From contig NZ_KQ954263.1 of the NCBI RefSeq assembly GCF_001519065.1, positions 62,001 to 126,000 of the forward strand: DNA of 64,000 nucleotides. Direction: 5' to 3'. Of this stretch, positions 1-8,414 are shown in pieces (the first letter of the stretch is position 1; each line of letters opens with the position of its first letter). Both the position numbers and the translations under genes were made by a program. Origin of the DNA: Novosphingobium sp. FSW06-99 (GTDB taxonomy: Bacteria; Pseudomonadota; Alphaproteobacteria; Sphingomonadales; Sphingomonadaceae). The notes under the pieces are model-generated. The model saw only the letters and a program-made list of their open reading frames with translations, had not been told where the DNA came from and did not search any database.

Positions 1-633
1 GGGCAGGGGGGTGGCAAACCACGCCGGCAGCCACAGCAACGAGGCCGCACCCAGCACCCAGAACACCGGGGGCCAGCCGAACCGCGCCAGGATCAGCCCG
101 CCGATCAACGTGCCGACCACCGGGCCCAGCGCCATCGCCGCCGATATCGCGCCATTGGCCTGCCCGCGCTGATGCGGCGGGGCATGTTCGGACAGCAACC
201 GGGCGTTGGCGGGATAGATCACGCTTTCGCCCAGCCCGGTCAACATGCGCAGCGCAAACAGGCTGACAAAGCCGCCCGCCAGCCCGCACAGCATCGTCGC
301 CAGCGACCAGGCCAGCAGCGCAATGGCCAGCACGCGGCGGATCGGCCAGCGCTGCACCGCCATGCCCGCCAGCGGTTGCGCCAGCGAATAGCTCCAGAAA
401 AACGCGGATAGCAGCAGGCCGAGGCGCGCCGGGCCGATCGCCAGTTGCCGGCTTAACAACGGGGCGGCCACCGCCAGACTGCCACGATCGGCATAGTTGA
501 CCAGCATTGCCAGCGCCAGCATCAGCACCAGCCGTCGCGACAGCCTTTGCGACGGCCTTTGCGACAAGGCGTGATCGGCCAATGGCCCGGGCGTTTCCCC
601 TGGCGTTTCCCCCGTCAATGCCGCCTGCGCCAT
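1..633 (-). CDS. MFS transporter, ACS-like (partial)
   Basis: N-terminal 211 residues of a major facilitator superfamily transporter; the C-terminal half lies beyond the left edge of the window. A short polar N-terminus containing the tandem TPGETPG precedes the first membrane segment. That segment carries NYADRGSLAVAAPLL, the form seen in anion:cation symporter-type MFS proteins. Several more hydrophobic helices follow, including LFALRMLTGLGES and a conserved QRGQANGAISAAMALGP stretch. The ATG at 633 is followed by a coherent protein. It is the probable start. The family usually takes up organic anions; the substrate cannot be told from this half. No partner gene is visible. Confidence 0.85.
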   Translation of the reverse strand, partial: MAQAALTGETPGETPGPLADHALSQRPSQRLSRRLVLMLALAMLVNYADRGSLAVAAPLLSRQLAIGPARLGLLLSAFFWSYSLAQPLAGMAVQRWPIRRVLAIALLAWSLATMLCGLAGGFVSLFALRMLTGLGESVIYPANARLLSEHAPPHQRGQANGAISAAMALGPVVGTLIGGLILARFGWPPVFWVLGAASLLWLPAWFATPLP

Positions 634-828
634 GGCACCCTCCCCCAGGGTTGAAGCGTGCAGGATTTCAGGGACTGCCGGTCTGGTCAAGGGACCCGTG
701 GCACCCTTTGCAGCCTGATCGATTGTCGCTGGGGCGTTACCGGATCGCAGGGTGAATCCAGTAGGGCATGCTTGATCGCGATTTAAGCACCCCGTGCGCA
801 TGGAGGACACTAGCGAAAGTGGGACACC

Positions 829-2697
829 ATGCTGCAAAGACTCAAGATCGGGACGATTGTCACAGGTTGCACGGCATTGCTTGTGGCGCTGATGCTGGGA
901 CTCGCGCTGATCGGAGTCACCCGGTTGGGCCAGGTTTCGGGCATGGCCGAGGATATCAACAGCACGACGATGCCATCGGTGTTCAAGATCGCCACGATCA
1001 TGACCGATATCGATGTGACGCGCGTGCGCCTGATGCGCATGATGCTGGCCGATGACGCCAAAGTCGTGCGCAAGGCGGCGGCCGACCTCGACAAGTCACT
1101 GGCCCAGACCGATGCCGATCTGGCAGATTATGGCCGGGCGACGCATCGCCCCGCCAAGGAACAGGACTTGTTCGATGCCGCGCAGGTCTCCTGGCAACCC
1201 TTGCGTCAATCGATCGTTGCTGCGCGCGATGATCAGTTGTCCGGCCATCCCGACCAGGCGCGAGTCGAAATCAATGGCCCGATGGTCGATCTGGCGCGCA
1301 CCACGCGCAAGCATTTCGAAGACGTTCTGACATCCAACCGCGCGGATGTGAACAGCCACGTCGGCGCGATCCAGGTGATCGGCAGCGATGCCACGCGCGA
1401 CACCGTCGTGGTCGGGTTGGTCGGTCTGCTGATCGGGTTGGCGGTCATGGCGATCTGCCGGATCAAGGTGTCGCGCCCGGTGGCCCAATTGCGCGACGCG
1501 ATGACGCAGATGGCGACCGGGCAACTCGATATCGACATTCCCGGTCGCGACAAGCACGACGAACTGGGTGATATTGCCCGCGCGCTGGGCGCGATCAAGG
1601 ACAGTGTTGTCGCGCGTGCCCAGGCCGATGCGCAAGCCCAACTGGCGGTGCAGCAAAGCGTGACCGGCGCCCTGATGACCGGGCTCAAGTGCCTGAAGGA
1701 CGGGCGTCTGACTCATCGCATCGACACCGCGTTTCCATCCGAATATGAAACATTGCGCAGCGATTTCAACGCCGCGATGACGGTTCTGGCTGAACAGATC
1801 GGCCATGTCGCCCAATCGGCACAAGGCGTGCACAACGGTGCCAACGAAATATCCGCGTCGGCTCAGGACTTGTCCGAACGCACCGAGGAACAGTCGGCCT
1901 CGCTCAGCCAGACCGCCGGGACCGTCAAGGGACTGACCAGTTCGGTCGCCGAAGCGCGCTCGATTGCCAACGCCGCCAGCACGATGGCGCAGGAAGCCAG
2001 CCACGAGGCGCAGCAAAGCGGCGATCTGATGGCGGATGCCGTGGCAGCGATGAATTCGATTGCCGCTTCCTCCACCCAGATGCGCTCGATCGTCGAACTG
2101 ATCGACGGGATATCGTTCCAGACCAACCTGCTGGCGCTCAACGCCGGGGTCGAGGCGGCGCGCGCGGGCGAAGCGGGGCGCGGCTTTGCCGTGGTTGCCA
2201 GCGAAGTGCGCAGTCTGGCAGAGCGCTCGGCGCAGGCCGCGCGCGAGATCGGCACGCTGATCGAAACCAGCGGGCGTCAGGTCGGACAGGGGGCCACGCT
2301 GGTCAATCAGACGCAATCCGCGCTCGAACGCATCGTGACCAAGGCCAATGCGCTGGCCGAAACGATCGGCACGCTGTCGGTCAGTGCGGAAGCCCAGGTC
2401 GAAGCGATCAGCCAGGTCAACCAGACGGTGGCCGGGCTCGACATGACCACCATGCAGAACGCTGCGCTGGTCGAACAGTCGACTGCCGCCGCGCAATCGC
2501 TGGCACATCAGGCCACACAATTGACCGCCGTGGTCGCGCGCTTTGACATCGGTACGCCATCGCTCACCCCGACGCATCTCCCGGCACGGCGCCCGGCTGC
2601 CGCGCCACACCGGCCAGCACCGATGGCCCGATCCGCACCGATGCGCGCAAGCGTGGGCAACACCGCCGTGGCCACCGACGACTGGTCGGAGTTTTAG
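829..2697 (+). CDS. Methyl-accepting chemotaxis protein
   Basis: 622-residue inner-membrane chemoreceptor. The first membrane helix lies at about residues 11-30. A periplasmic four-helix-type ligand region follows, then a second helix at about 191-210, a HAMP domain, and a long cytoplasmic coiled coil. The signalling hairpin at about 431-468 contains QTNLLALNAGVEAARAGEAG and GFAVVASEVRSLAERS, diagnostic of MCP tips that bind CheA and CheW. The protein ends in a proline/alanine-rich linker followed by DDWSEF, which fits the xWxxF tether that recruits the adaptation enzymes CheR and CheB in other receptors. No che genes lie nearby, so it must serve a chemotaxis array encoded elsewhere. The ligand is unknown. 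Confidence 0.95.
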   Translation: MLQRLKIGTIVTGCTALLVALMLGLALIGVTRLGQVSGMAEDINSTTMPSVFKIATIMTDIDVTRVRLMRMMLADDAKVVRKAAADLDKSLAQTDADLADYGRATHRPAKEQDLFDAAQVSWQPLRQSIVAARDDQLSGHPDQARVEINGPMVDLARTTRKHFEDVLTSNRADVNSHVGAIQVIGSDATRDTVVVGLVGLLIGLAVMAICRIKVSRPVAQLRDAMTQMATGQLDIDIPGRDKHDELGDIARALGAIKDSVVARAQADAQAQLAVQQSVTGALMTGLKCLKDGRLTHRIDTAFPSEYETLRSDFNAAMTVLAEQIGHVAQSAQGVHNGANEISASAQDLSERTEEQSASLSQTAGTVKGLTSSVAEARSIANAASTMAQEASHEAQQSGDLMADAVAAMNSIAASSTQMRSIVELIDGISFQTNLLALNAGVEAARAGEAGRGFAVVASEVRSLAERSAQAAREIGTLIETSGRQVGQGATLVNQTQSALERIVTKANALAETIGTLSVSAEAQVEAISQVNQTVAGLDMTTMQNAALVEQSTAAAQSLAHQATQLTAVVARFDIGTPSLTPTHLPARRPAAAPHRPAPMARSAPMRASVGNTAVATDDWSEF

Positions 2698-2837
2698 GCG
2701 CGAGTCGCGCCAGGAGATCGGTCCGCACACTACTAACCGCCGATCATCTTCGACGAACGACATTGTGTCCTGATTGACTGGGTGCGCCAATGCACGCACA
2801 CGGATCTCTTGAAATAAAATTTCAGGAGGTCGCGCGC

Positions 2838-4865
2838 ATGCGCAAATGGGTTTTTGTCGCGCTTGCCACTTCGATGCTGTCGGCGCCCGCGCTGACGCGA
2901 GCCGAACCGGCGGCCCCGGCGGCCACTGTGCCGATATATGGCACATTTGGTTTCGATACGGCGGGCATGGACACCGCCGTGGCGCCGGGCGACAATTTCT
3001 TCGGCTATGCCAATGGCGGCTGGCTGAAAGCGGTAACCATCCCGGCAGACAAGTCGACCTACAGCATGTTCTCCGTGCTCGATGATCTGTCGAAACAGCG
3101 TACCCAGGACATCCTCAAGGACGAACTCGCCAATCCGGGCAGCCGGATCGGCAATGCCTATGCCAGCTATCTCGATCTCGCCACGGTGGAGGCAAAGGGG
3201 CTGGCGCCAATCAAGCCCTGGCTCGACCACATCCGGGCGCTGTCGAACAAGGCTGACTATCCCGCGCTGATTGCCGAAGCGGCGCGCAACGGGGTCGATG
3301 GCCCGTTCCGCTTCAATGTGGGCCAGGACGACAAAGACCCTGAGACGTATATCATCGGCATGGGCCAGAGCGGGCTTGGCTTGCCCGATCGCGACTATTA
3401 TCTGACCGACAGCCCCCGCATGGCGACGATCCGCGCCGCCTATGTCGCGCATCTCGCCAAACTGTTCGATCTGGCCGGCGAAGCCAATGGTGTGGCACGC
3501 GCGCAGGCGGTGATGGCGCTGGAAACCGCGATTGCACGCGGGCACTGGACGCGCGTCGACAGCCGCGATGCCGACAAGACCTATAACCGGATGACGCTGG
3601 CGCAACTGGCCGCGATGGCCCCCGGATTTGATTTTGCCGCGATGTTCCGCGCGGTTGGCCAGGCGCCTGATCATGTGCTGGTGGCGCAACCTTCGGCCTT
3701 TACCGCCGAGGCGAGGCTGATTGCGGATGCCGATGTCGCGGTGCTGCGCGACATGCTGTTGCTGCGCAGCCTCGACAGCTTTGCAACGTACCTGCCCGAA
3801 GCGATCGCCAAGGAAAGCTTTGCGTTCAATGGCACGGTGCTGACCGGCACGCCCGAGCGCGAGGAACGCTGGCGCCGCGCGGTGTCGTTCACCACGCGCG
3901 CGCTGGGCGAAGATGTCGGCAAGATCTATGTCGCGCGCTATTTCCCGCCCGCGACCAAGGCCGCTGCCGATGCGCTGGTGCACAATATCATCGATGCAAT
4001 GGGCACGCGGATCGACGCGTTGAGCTGGATGGCGCCCGAAACCAAGGTGAAGGCGCACGAAAAGCTGGCCGCGTTCACGCCCAAGATCGGTTATCCCACG
4101 CAATGGCGCGATTATTCCGGGCTGGAGATTCGGCGCGACGACCTGTTTGGCAATGCGCTGCGCAGCCGTCAGTTCGAATTCGCCTATGATCTGGGTAAGC
4201 TGGGCAAGCCGATCTATCGCTGGGAATGGGACATGACCCCGATGACAATCAACGCCTATGCCAATTTCGGCATGGTAGAGATCGTCTTTCCCGCCGCCAT
4301 TCTCCAACCGCCGTTTTTCGATCCGAAGGCCGATGCGGCGATCAATTATGGCGGTATCGGCGTGGTCATCGGCCACGAGCTCAGCCACCATTTCGACGAT
4401 CAGGGCGCCAAGTATGACAAGTCGGGCAAGCTGACCAAATGGTGGACCGATGCCGACATCGCCGCGTTCAAGGCGCTGGAGGCCAAGCTGGCGGCGCAAT
4501 ACGATGCCTATGAACCGCTGCCCGGCCAGCATATCCAGGGCAAGCTGACGCTGGGTGAAAACAGCGCCGATCTGGCCGGTCTGGCGGTGGCCTATGACGC
4601 CTATCACAAGTCGCTGGGCGGCAAGCCCGCGCCGGTGATCGACGGGCTGACCGGCGATCAGCGCTTTTACCTGGGCTATGCGCAAGTGTGGCGGGTCAAA
4701 TTCCGCGAGGCGGCACTGCGCCAGCGCCTGCTGACCGATCCGCATTCGCCAGGCGAATACCGTACGTGGGAAGTGCGCAATGCCGACAACTGGTACAAGG
4801 CGTTCGCGCCCAAGCCGACCGACAAGATGTATCTCAAGCCCGAAGATCGCGTGAAGATCTGGTAA
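2838..4865 (+). CDS. M13 family zinc metallopeptidase (neprilysin/PepO-like)
   Basis: Exported zinc endopeptidase of 675 residues. The start is set at 2838 because AGGAGGT lies seven bases upstream and the protein then begins with a clean signal peptide (MRKWVFVALATSMLSAPALT). The N-terminal M13 domain begins at about residue 35 (DTAVAPGDNFFGYANGGWL). The catalytic domain has INAYANFGMVEIVFPAAILQ, the zinc site HELSHHFDDQG (His513-Glu514-His517) and the third ligand region ENSADLAG (Glu574). It ends with the family's C-terminal tryptophan (KIW). Length and motifs match active M13 peptidases, which cut short peptides in the periplasm. Its 3' end overlaps the convergent MocR gene by 32 bases. 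Confidence 0.96.
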   Translation: MRKWVFVALATSMLSAPALTRAEPAAPAATVPIYGTFGFDTAGMDTAVAPGDNFFGYANGGWLKAVTIPADKSTYSMFSVLDDLSKQRTQDILKDELANPGSRIGNAYASYLDLATVEAKGLAPIKPWLDHIRALSNKADYPALIAEAARNGVDGPFRFNVGQDDKDPETYIIGMGQSGLGLPDRDYYLTDSPRMATIRAAYVAHLAKLFDLAGEANGVARAQAVMALETAIARGHWTRVDSRDADKTYNRMTLAQLAAMAPGFDFAAMFRAVGQAPDHVLVAQPSAFTAEARLIADADVAVLRDMLLLRSLDSFATYLPEAIAKESFAFNGTVLTGTPEREERWRRAVSFTTRALGEDVGKIYVARYFPPATKAAADALVHNIIDAMGTRIDALSWMAPETKVKAHEKLAAFTPKIGYPTQWRDYSGLEIRRDDLFGNALRSRQFEFAYDLGKLGKPIYRWEWDMTPMTINAYANFGMVEIVFPAAILQPPFFDPKADAAINYGGIGVVIGHELSHHFDDQGAKYDKSGKLTKWWTDADIAAFKALEAKLAAQYDAYEPLPGQHIQGKLTLGENSADLAGLAVAYDAYHKSLGGKPAPVIDGLTGDQRFYLGYAQVWRVKFREAALRQRLLTDPHSPGEYRTWEVRNADNWYKAFAPKPTDKMYLKPEDRVKIW

Positions 4866-6237
4866 GATCCAGCACGCAGCCCAGCGTCGCGAGTGTTCGC
4901 GCGCTGGTCTGCGCCACGTTGAAGCGTACCATTGCGCTTGCGCTCTGGCTGGGGCTGAACACGTTGCCGGGGGCCAGGATGACATCGTGTGGCAGGCAGG
5001 CGCGGGCGAGTTCCGCGCTGTCGAGGCCATCGGGCAGGCGGCACCACAGCGTAAAACCGCCCGCCGGGCGCCCTTCGGCCATGATCCCGAGCGCGGCAAG
5101 GCGCTGGGCGATATCCTGCCGCGCTGCGGCCAGCTTGCGGCGCAGATCGTCCATATGGCGGCGATAGCTGCCGCTGGCGAGAACATGGCCGATCACGGCG
5201 GTGGCGATCGGGCTGGGGCCGCCAAAGCCGGTCGCCAGTTGTAGATCTGACAGCGCGGCGATCCATTCCGGGCGCGCCGCGACATAGCCGCAGCGCAGCG
5301 CCGCCGACAGCGTCTTGGAAAAACTGCCGATGCGGATCACCCCGTTCAGGCCGTCGAGCGCGGCCATGGTCGGCGCGCCGGGCGCAAAATCGGTAAAGAT
5401 GTCGTCTTCCACGATCACCATGCCATGCGCGGCGGCGATCGCGGGCAGGCGGTGCGTGGTGGTCAGGTTCAGACTGCCCCCGGTGGGATTGTGCAGGCTG
5501 GAATTGGTGATGTAGAGGCGCGGGCGTTCCGCGGCGACCACCGCTTCGAACACCGCCGGATCGGGGCCGGTGGGGGTAAACGGCACCGACACCAGCCGCG
5601 TGGCGTGCGCGGCCATCAGCGCCTGATAATTGAAATAGCACGGATCATCGAGCAGCACGGTATCGCCCGGTCGCAGCAACAGGCGACAGATCAGATCGAT
5701 CGCCTGGGTGCCCGAACCGGTCAGCAGGATCTGTTCCGGGTCGCACAACAGCCCGTCGGCGGCAAAGCGCAATGCGATCTGCCGGCGCAGCGCGGGATCG
5801 CCCGCGGTGCTGCCATAATCGGTCAACACGGTCCCGTCGCGCGCGACATCGCGCAGTGCCTTTTGCACGGCGCGCTGCGGCATCCATGCGGGCGGCAGCC
5901 AGCCGCAGCCGGGCTTGTCGCTCGACGGGGCGGCATCAAGCGACTGGCGCGACACCCAGAACGGATCGATCGCATGGTCGCGCTGCGGCGCGCGTGCCGA
6001 CGGGCTGTGCGGCGCACCGGCCAGAGGGCTGACGAAAAACCCCGATCGCGGCACGGCCTCGATCAGTCCCTCGGCCACCAGCCGGTCATAGGCTTCGACC
6101 ACGGTTGCGGGTGACACGCCGAAACCGGCGGCGGATTGGCGCACCGAGGGCAGGCGGTCGCCCGCGCAGAGCAGGCGCGCGGCAATCCGGCTGCGAATGC
6201 TGTCGACCACTCGTCCGGTCTGCGTGGTTGCGGCCAT
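4834..6237 (-). CDS. MocR/PdxR-type GntR regulator with aminotransferase domain
   Basis: 467-residue fusion of a GntR winged helix-turn-helix (about residues 1-75; RLPSVRQSAAGFGVSPATVV) with a fold-type I aminotransferase domain. The PLP-binding lysine is in GSFSKTLSAALRCGY (about Lys308), and DDPCYFNYQ and NSSLHNPTGG mark the rest of the cofactor site. Such proteins are usually PLP- or amino-acid-responsive transcription factors rather than enzymes. The start at 6237 keeps the promoter region free. The gene is divergent from the EamA exporter at 6343 with about 105 bases between them, a common arrangement in which the regulator controls the exporter. Expression of that exporter in response to an amino compound is inferred. 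Confidence 0.93.
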   Translation of the reverse strand: MAATTQTGRVVDSIRSRIAARLLCAGDRLPSVRQSAAGFGVSPATVVEAYDRLVAEGLIEAVPRSGFFVSPLAGAPHSPSARAPQRDHAIDPFWVSRQSLDAAPSSDKPGCGWLPPAWMPQRAVQKALRDVARDGTVLTDYGSTAGDPALRRQIALRFAADGLLCDPEQILLTGSGTQAIDLICRLLLRPGDTVLLDDPCYFNYQALMAAHATRLVSVPFTPTGPDPAVFEAVVAAERPRLYITNSSLHNPTGGSLNLTTTHRLPAIAAAHGMVIVEDDIFTDFAPGAPTMAALDGLNGVIRIGSFSKTLSAALRCGYVAARPEWIAALSDLQLATGFGGPSPIATAVIGHVLASGSYRRHMDDLRRKLAAARQDIAQRLAALGIMAEGRPAGGFTLWCRLPDGLDSAELARACLPHDVILAPGNVFSPSQSASAMVRFNVAQTSARTLATLGCVLDLTRSSRDLRA

Positions 6238-6342
6238 CTGTATTTGTCCTTTGTTAGTACAGATAATCATAACTGTACTGCTCTGTATCTGGTTGCGCCA
6301 GCCCTTGCCGCGTAAACGGGACGCGAATTTCAGGAGATGGCG

Positions 6343-7206
6343 ATGCGCGGCGATTATCGGGGATGGGGCCACGGTCTGTTGGGGGTGGCGATTTTCAGCG
6401 GTTCGCTGCCCGCCACGCGGCTGGCCGTGGCCGGGTTTTCGCCGCTCTTGCTTACCAGCGCGCGGGCGCTGATCGCGGGCCTGCTGGCCTGTGCGCTGCT
6501 GATCCAGGCGCGCCAGCGCTGGCCCGACGCGCGGCAGTGGCGCCCGCTGGCCGTGGTCGCGGGCGGGTGTGTGCTGGGCTTTCCCTTGCTCACCGCGCTG
6601 GCGTTGCAGCATATCACCTCGGCGCGATCGCTGGTGTTCATCGGCTTGCTGCCGCTCAGCACGGCGGTGTTCGGGGTGCTGCGCGGCGGTGAGCGACCGT
6701 CGCCCGCGTTCTGGGGCTTTGCGCTGATCGGCGCGGCTGCTGTCGCCGGCTTTGCGCTGGGGCGTGGCGCGCAATCATCGGCGGTGGGCGATACGCTGAT
6801 GGTGGCGGCGGTGGTGGTGTGCGGGCTTGGCTATGCCGAAGGTGCGGTGGTGACGCGCGATCTGGGCGGTTGGCAAGTGATCAGTTGGGCGCTGCTGGCC
6901 TGCGTGCCGCTGGCCGCGCTGGGCACATGGGTGTGCTGGCCCGTCGCCGGGCTGGGCGCGGTTGGCTGGCAAAGCTGGCTGGGGCTGGGCTATGTTTCGG
7001 TGTTCTCGATGCTGATCGGGTTTATCTTCTGGTATCGCGGGCTCAGCCTGGGCGGCATTGCCAGCGTCGGGCAACTGCAACTGTTGCAACCGTTCATGGG
7101 TCTGGGCCTGGCCGCAGCCATTCTGCACGAACCGGTGGCCCCGGTCATGCTGGCAGTCACCATGGTCGTGGTCGGCAGCGTTGCGGGTGCCCGACGCTTT
7201 GCCTGA
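6343..7206 (+). CDS. EamA/DMT family exporter
   Basis: 287-residue inner-membrane protein with about ten hydrophobic helices arranged as two EamA repeats, typical of drug/metabolite exporters. An ATG at 6337 lies directly on AGGAG. The in-frame ATG six bases further on (6343, MRGDYRGWGHGLLGVAIFSG) has proper spacing and is preferred. Recognisable family stretches are LPATRLAVAGFSPLLLTSAR near the N-terminus and SLGGIASVGQLQLLQPFMGL in the second repeat. It is divergent from the MocR regulator, suggesting efflux of an amino acid or amine under that regulator. The substrate cannot be read from the sequence. Confidence 0.93.
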   Translation: MRGDYRGWGHGLLGVAIFSGSLPATRLAVAGFSPLLLTSARALIAGLLACALLIQARQRWPDARQWRPLAVVAGGCVLGFPLLTALALQHITSARSLVFIGLLPLSTAVFGVLRGGERPSPAFWGFALIGAAAVAGFALGRGAQSSAVGDTLMVAAVVVCGLGYAEGAVVTRDLGGWQVISWALLACVPLAALGTWVCWPVAGLGAVGWQSWLGLGYVSVFSMLIGFIFWYRGLSLGGIASVGQLQLLQPFMGLGLAAAILHEPVAPVMLAVTMVVVGSVAGARRFA

Positions 7207-7209
7207 TCG

Positions 7210-8019
7210 TCAGCGCTGGCCCGGTTCCGGACGCTCGACCGCCAGCGTATAGAGGTGCCAGGTGGCATAGCCCAGCACCGGCAACACCACGCCCAGCCCG
7301 ACAAACGCCGGCAGCGCGCCCAGCGCCAGCAGTGCCACCACGATCAGCCCCCAGGTCGCGATGGTCACCGGGTTTTTCATCGTCACGCGCAGCGATGTAC
7401 GCAGCGCGGTGGCCACGCCGACGCGGCGATCGACCATCATCGGAAACGACACCACGGTCATCCCCAGCGCGACAATCGCAAAGCCCAGCCCGACCAGGTT
7501 GCCCAGCGCCATCATGTTCCATCCCGCGCGGGTGGCAAACACCGCGTGAACAAAGGCGGCCGGGCTTTCGATTGGCACGGCGCCCATGGTCGCGAGGTAG
7601 ATTGTCCAGGCGCACATGATCCAGCCGAGAAACAGCACCGCGACCATCGCCGTCAGGGTTGCCACCGATTCCGCCGTCGCGATGCGATAGGCATCGAAAA
7701 AATGCCGCCAGCCGGATTCAAGTCCAAGCTGTTCGCGCCGCGCCAGTTCGTAAAACCCGCTCGCCGCCGCAGGGCCCATCAGGATCGCCCCGGCGGCCAC
7801 CGGCACGACCAGCGGCAAGACCGAGACATTGGCGGCCATCAGCGCCGCCAACAGCGCAACCGCCGGATAGATGAACCCGATAAACACCAGATCGCCGCGC
7901 TTCGAGATGAACGCCTGCCAGCCGCGCCCAAGCGCAAGCCGCAGATCGTGAAGGCCGATTTCGCGGATCTGGATATCGTCAACCGTTGGCGCCGCCTGGG
8001 CACGATGCGCAATTGCCAT
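7210..8019 (-). CDS. DUF2189 domain membrane protein
   Basis: 269-residue polytopic inner-membrane protein of the DUF2189 family. A soluble N-terminus (VDDIQIREIGLHDLRLALGR) is followed by about six membrane helices, with the family stretch SFPMMVDRRVGVATALRTSL between helices four and five. The family has no assigned function. It converges on the EamA gene with only three bases between stop codons. The ATG at 8019 has no strong ribosome-binding site, but no better start is visible. Confidence 0.85.
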   Translation of the reverse strand: MAIAHRAQAAPTVDDIQIREIGLHDLRLALGRGWQAFISKRGDLVFIGFIYPAVALLAALMAANVSVLPLVVPVAAGAILMGPAAASGFYELARREQLGLESGWRHFFDAYRIATAESVATLTAMVAVLFLGWIMCAWTIYLATMGAVPIESPAAFVHAVFATRAGWNMMALGNLVGLGFAIVALGMTVVSFPMMVDRRVGVATALRTSLRVTMKNPVTIATWGLIVVALLALGALPAFVGLGVVLPVLGYATWHLYTLAVERPEPGQR

Positions 8020-8344
8020 GAATGCTCTCCCGTCTGCTTATGCCATGCGGGGAAACCTGGGTCGCGTGGATCAACACTTGGGCATGTGCGCAAGAAACCG
8101 GAAATGTCATGCGCATTGCCTTTCGCGAAGGCGTTTCGTCGCACGGTCTGGTCTGCGCATCATACGCCCCTCCGCGCCGCTTGCACAGGGGTGATGGCGC
8201 GACAAACGCGTTCTGGCCGATGCCGGCACGAAACCGCGTCAAGGCCGGGATTCGCGATCGCGATGCTGTCGTGGCGGGTTCTTTGCGTTCGCTTGTAGCA
8301 CTTTAGGGTTTAACTGAGCGGTTGACATTACGTTTGCGTCAAGC

Positions 8345-8363
8345 GACACCGGTATCAATACCG
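8345..8363 (+). promoter_or_regulatory. Palindromic operator candidate upstream of TonB receptor
   Basis: GACACCGGTATC (8345-8356) is a near-palindrome centred on ACCGGT. It overlaps a perfect inverted repeat CGGTAT-CA-ATACCG (8350-8363). A TTGACA hexamer at 8322-8327 lies 17-18 bases upstream, so the palindrome would cover the -10 region. The GACACCGGT core resembles LacI-family operators upstream of TonB receptors in other alphaproteobacteria; that resemblance is from memory. The rest of the 395-base gap before the receptor (8020-8414) shows nothing recognisable. Confidence 0.4.
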
Positions 8364-8414
8364 TTGGCTGCAAGGCTCACAAAAACCGGTAAATTTAGGG
8401 AAGGTTCTGCTTGT

